Part shown: positions 5,597 to 7,815 of the stretch, piece by piece
Position numbering within the stretch: the first letter of the stretch is position 1
Layout: each line of letters starts with the position of its first letter
Source: Deltaproteobacteria bacterium
GTDB lineage: Bacteria; Desulfobacterota; Binatia; UBA9968
Length of the DNA stretch: 7,815 nucleotides
Assembly: GCA_016844625.1 (NCBI GenBank)
Contig: JAERMN010000129.1
Coordinates: 1 to 7,815, forward strand
Reading direction: 5' to 3'
Position numbers and translations under genes: made by a program
The notes under the pieces: model-generated
What the model saw: the letters and a program-made list of their open reading frames with translations, nothing else
What the model was told of the DNA's origin: nothing
Databases searched by the model: none

Positions 5597-6376
5597 ATGA
5601 TCCAACATATGCGGAGCCAGAGGGTGTTGAGAACGATTTGCTACGCCGCGCTGCTACTTCTCTTAGCGCCGGTCGCGCTGGCGCAAAGCCCCGGTAAAAT
5701 TCCCCGCGAAGTGATCGACCAGGCCGCCGCCCACGGCACCGCTTTGGTGCTGGTCGGTTTGAACCTGCCCTGGCAGATGGAATCGAAGCTCAGCGACGCA
5801 GACCTGAGCGCGCAGCGTACCGCCATCGCATCGCTTCAAAGCGATCTCCTGAACAAGCTTGAGGGCAGAAAGTACAAACTCTTGCGCCGCTATCAGGAGA
5901 TTCCCGGCATCGCTTTGGAAGTCGGCGCGGACGCTTTGGCTGAACTAGCCCGCCTACCGATCGTGACAAATGTCTTGCTCGACCGCCCCGCTGGCAGCGC
6001 GATCCCGCCGCCGAATCAGAGCGCTTCGCAGGCCAGCACCACAGCCGTCGTCGTTAGTAGTGAAAAAGTGCCGTCCGCTCTTTTCCTCCGCGCGGCGCGT
6101 GACGGCACCGTGCTGGTGCTGGCGGGGCTGCGAACCCCCTGGCAGCGCGAAGAAGGATTGAGCGAAGATCTACAGGCGTTGCAACGAAATACGATCCATA
6201 GCGCGCAGAGCTACGTGCTCGCCGAATTGGCCGGCACAGGCTATAAGGTCACGCGGCTCTACGGCAAGATTCCCGGCATCGCGCTCCGCGTCGGCGTCGA
6301 CGCATTAATCATCCTAGAAAAATCCCCGGCGATCACCAACGTAGTCCTGGACCGTCCCGCTCAAGTCAGACGATAA
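5597..6376 (+). CDS. Secreted protein with two tandem subtilisin-propeptide (I9)-like domains
   Basis: A 259-residue protein. Residues 1-29 form a typical Sec signal peptide: basic start MIQHMRSQR, hydrophobic AALLLLLAPVA, and a cleavage site VALA|Q. The rest is two copies of about 85 residues (47-131 and 170-255) joined by a Ser/Ala/Pro/Gln-rich linker (132-160). Each copy has GTxLVLxGLxxPWQ, then L...QR..I...Q, then KxxRxYxxIPGIALxVGxDAL, and ends P.ITNV.LDRPA or similar. This pattern resembles the prodomain of S8 (subtilisin-like) proteases, where it folds the enzyme and inhibits it. No catalytic Asp/His/Ser domain follows, as the gene ends 4 residues after the second copy. Inferred: an exported inhibitor or foldase acting in trans on a protease. 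It is a different matter if the domain has another use. The next gene, a DUF885 metallopeptidase on the same strand, starts 69 bp downstream. Confidence 0.78.
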   Translation: MIQHMRSQRVLRTICYAALLLLLAPVALAQSPGKIPREVIDQAAAHGTALVLVGLNLPWQMESKLSDADLSAQRTAIASLQSDLLNKLEGRKYKLLRRYQEIPGIALEVGADALAELARLPIVTNVLLDRPAGSAIPPPNQSASQASTTAVVVSSEKVPSALFLRAARDGTVLVLAGLRTPWQREEGLSEDLQALQRNTIHSAQSYVLAELAGTGYKVTRLYGKIPGIALRVGVDALIILEKSPAITNVVLDRPAQVRR

Positions 6377-6445
6377 AACACGCGCGTCGCCAACCAGGTC
6401 AGTAAAAAAATTGCGCACTGGCCATTTAGATGCTATTTCACCTGC

Positions 6446-7815
6446 ATGTCCCAGTTCAGCGAATTCTGCGCCGTCTATTTTAAGCGCTACTTCGACCTAC
6501 ACCCGACCGATGCCATCTACTACGGCATCGAAGGCTATGATCATCTGCTCAACGATTATTCCGACAAGAGCTACAAAGCGGAAAAAATCTTCGTGCAGGA
6601 TTCCTTGCGCAAATTGCGCCGGATTCCGACCGCGGATTTGAGTGCCGACGAGGCGATCGATTACACCCTATTCGATGGCAAACTAACCATTCAGCAATAC
6701 GAACAGGCCAAGGAAGACTATCGCCTCAAGCAGCCGGACACATACTCGCCCATCGACGCGATTTACATTCTCACGGTGCGGGCAACCAACGATCTTGCCG
6801 GCAATCTCATCAGCCGTTTGAACCGCATCCCAGCGCTGATTCAGCAGGGCATCACCCATCTAAACCGTAAAGATGCCAATCCGCCCAAGCTCTGGACTGA
6901 GAATGCCATTGAAGGCGCCAAGGGCGGCCTGAGCTTTCTCGACAGCCTGCCCGATCACCCGAAAGTGCAAGCCGCGGCAATCGACGCGAACACTCTCAGT
7001 GCAGCCATCGACAAGGCGAAAAGCGCGATCAATGATTTCGCGTCATTTCTCGAACGGCATCTCCTGCCCCGCAGCCATGGCATCTACGCCGTCGGCGAAG
7101 AGCATTTCAATTTGCTGCTGAAGAAAAAACACTTTCTCGATCACGACGCGCAAAGCCTGCTCGCGATAGGAGAGAATCTTTTCGCCGAGGCCAAGCGCGA
7201 GTTGGAAGCGCTCGCCGAAGAACTGGCTCCCGGCAAGAGCGTCGAAGATGTCGCGAAGAGAATTCAGGAGAATCATCCGTCGATCGATCAAGTTTTATCC
7301 GTCTATGACCAGGCGATGAAGGCGGCGCGCGCTTTCGTCCGAGACAAGCGGCTGGTCACCTTTCCAGCCAAAGAAGAACTCCACGTCGTCCACACACCGG
7401 TATTTCGCCGCCATGAGATTCCCTTCGCGGCCTATCTTTCGCCGTCGCCGAAGGATCCCGACCAAGTCGGCTACTATTACGTCACGCCAGTCACCAGCGA
7501 CAATTTGCTGCGCGAACATAACTTCGTCGGCCTGGAGAATACTTCGGTCCACGAAAGTTATCCCGGCCATCACTTGCAGTTCTCCATCGCCAACTGCACG
7601 CCGGCGGCGTCAACTTTACCGCGTCTGATGAACGAGTCGTCGGTTTTTTACGAAGGCTGGGCGCTCTACTGCGAGCAGCTCATGCAGGAACAAGGATTTT
7701 TAAAATCCAAAGAGCACCGCTTCGTCATGCTCAAAGATCGCCTGTGGCGCGCACTCAGAATCATCATCGACGTCAAAACCCAGACCGGCAAGATGACCTA
7801 CGACGAAGCCGCCGA
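6446..7815 (+). CDS. DUF885 family predicted zinc metallopeptidase, 3' end outside window
   Basis: 456 complete codons are visible and the frame is open to the right edge, against a usual family length of about 550-600 residues. The N-terminus (MSQFSEFCAVYFKRYFDLHP, then DAIYYGIEGYD) is the standard DUF885 opening. The diagnostic H-E-S-Y-P-G-H-H is at residues 369-376, and a second acidic motif, YEGWALYCEQ, has its first Glu at residue 403. Known: DUF885 proteins are predicted zinc peptidases in which His/Glu of HExxxGHH and the later Glu would form the metal and catalytic site. Few members are characterised. There is no signal peptide, so a cytoplasmic role in peptide breakdown is likely. 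The ATG at 6446 has no convincing Shine-Dalgarno site, and no other ATG lies upstream in frame within the gap after the propeptide-like gene. Co-transcription with that gene is possible. Confidence 0.88.
   Translation, partial: MSQFSEFCAVYFKRYFDLHPTDAIYYGIEGYDHLLNDYSDKSYKAEKIFVQDSLRKLRRIPTADLSADEAIDYTLFDGKLTIQQYEQAKEDYRLKQPDTYSPIDAIYILTVRATNDLAGNLISRLNRIPALIQQGITHLNRKDANPPKLWTENAIEGAKGGLSFLDSLPDHPKVQAAAIDANTLSAAIDKAKSAINDFASFLERHLLPRSHGIYAVGEEHFNLLLKKKHFLDHDAQSLLAIGENLFAEAKRELEALAEELAPGKSVEDVAKRIQENHPSIDQVLSVYDQAMKAARAFVRDKRLVTFPAKEELHVVHTPVFRRHEIPFAAYLSPSPKDPDQVGYYYVTPVTSDNLLREHNFVGLENTSVHESYPGHHLQFSIANCTPAASTLPRLMNESSVFYEGWALYCEQLMQEQGFLKSKEHRFVMLKDRLWRALRIIIDVKTQTGKMTYDEAA

Overview
The window reads as chromosomal DNA from a free-living, moderately GC-rich bacterium that appears to use selenocysteine. 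Its spacers are full of short inverted repeats of the kind seen in environmental (soil or sediment, deltaproteobacteria-like) genomes. The exact lineage cannot be fixed from this sequence.

Layout from left to right. Positions 1-320 are spacer with one doubtful small reverse ORF. Positions 321-1745 (+) encode a stand-alone protein that looks like the DUF262/ParB-like group, with a D-G-x-Q-R motif. Positions 1746-2144 are gene-free and hold a 9-bp-arm inverted repeat and a 177-bp element with 32-bp imperfect terminal inverted repeats. Positions 2145-3449 (-) encode a GrdB-like protein (glycine/sarcosine/betaine reductase selenoprotein B family). It is split on a naive reading by an in-frame TGA at exactly the family's selenocysteine position. 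Family sequence continues after the TGA to the expected C-terminus, and a bacterial-SECIS-like hairpin lies 18 nt downstream. Positions 3450-3857 are a mosaic of several short repeat families. Positions 3858-5150 (-) encode the partner, a GrdE-like component B proprotein, in which the cysteine normally turned into the carbonyl (pyruvoyl-type) group is a tyrosine. Positions 5151-5596 are another repeat-rich spacer. Positions 5597-6376 (+) encode a secreted protein made of two tandem copies of a domain resembling the propeptide (inhibitor I9) of subtilisin-like proteases, with no protease attached. Positions 6446 to the right edge (+) encode a DUF885 predicted zinc metallopeptidase, cut by the window end.

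The main point of interest is the grdE/grdB-like pair. It keeps selenocysteine but lacks the processing cysteine of GrdE and both cysteines that follow Sec in classical GrdB. No grdA, grdC, grdD or thioredoxin genes are in the window. This suggests a selenoprotein complex whose chemistry differs from the amino-acid-fermenting glycine reductase. The two right-hand genes (propeptide-like protein and metallopeptidase) may both concern proteolysis, but nothing links them directly to the reductase-like pair.
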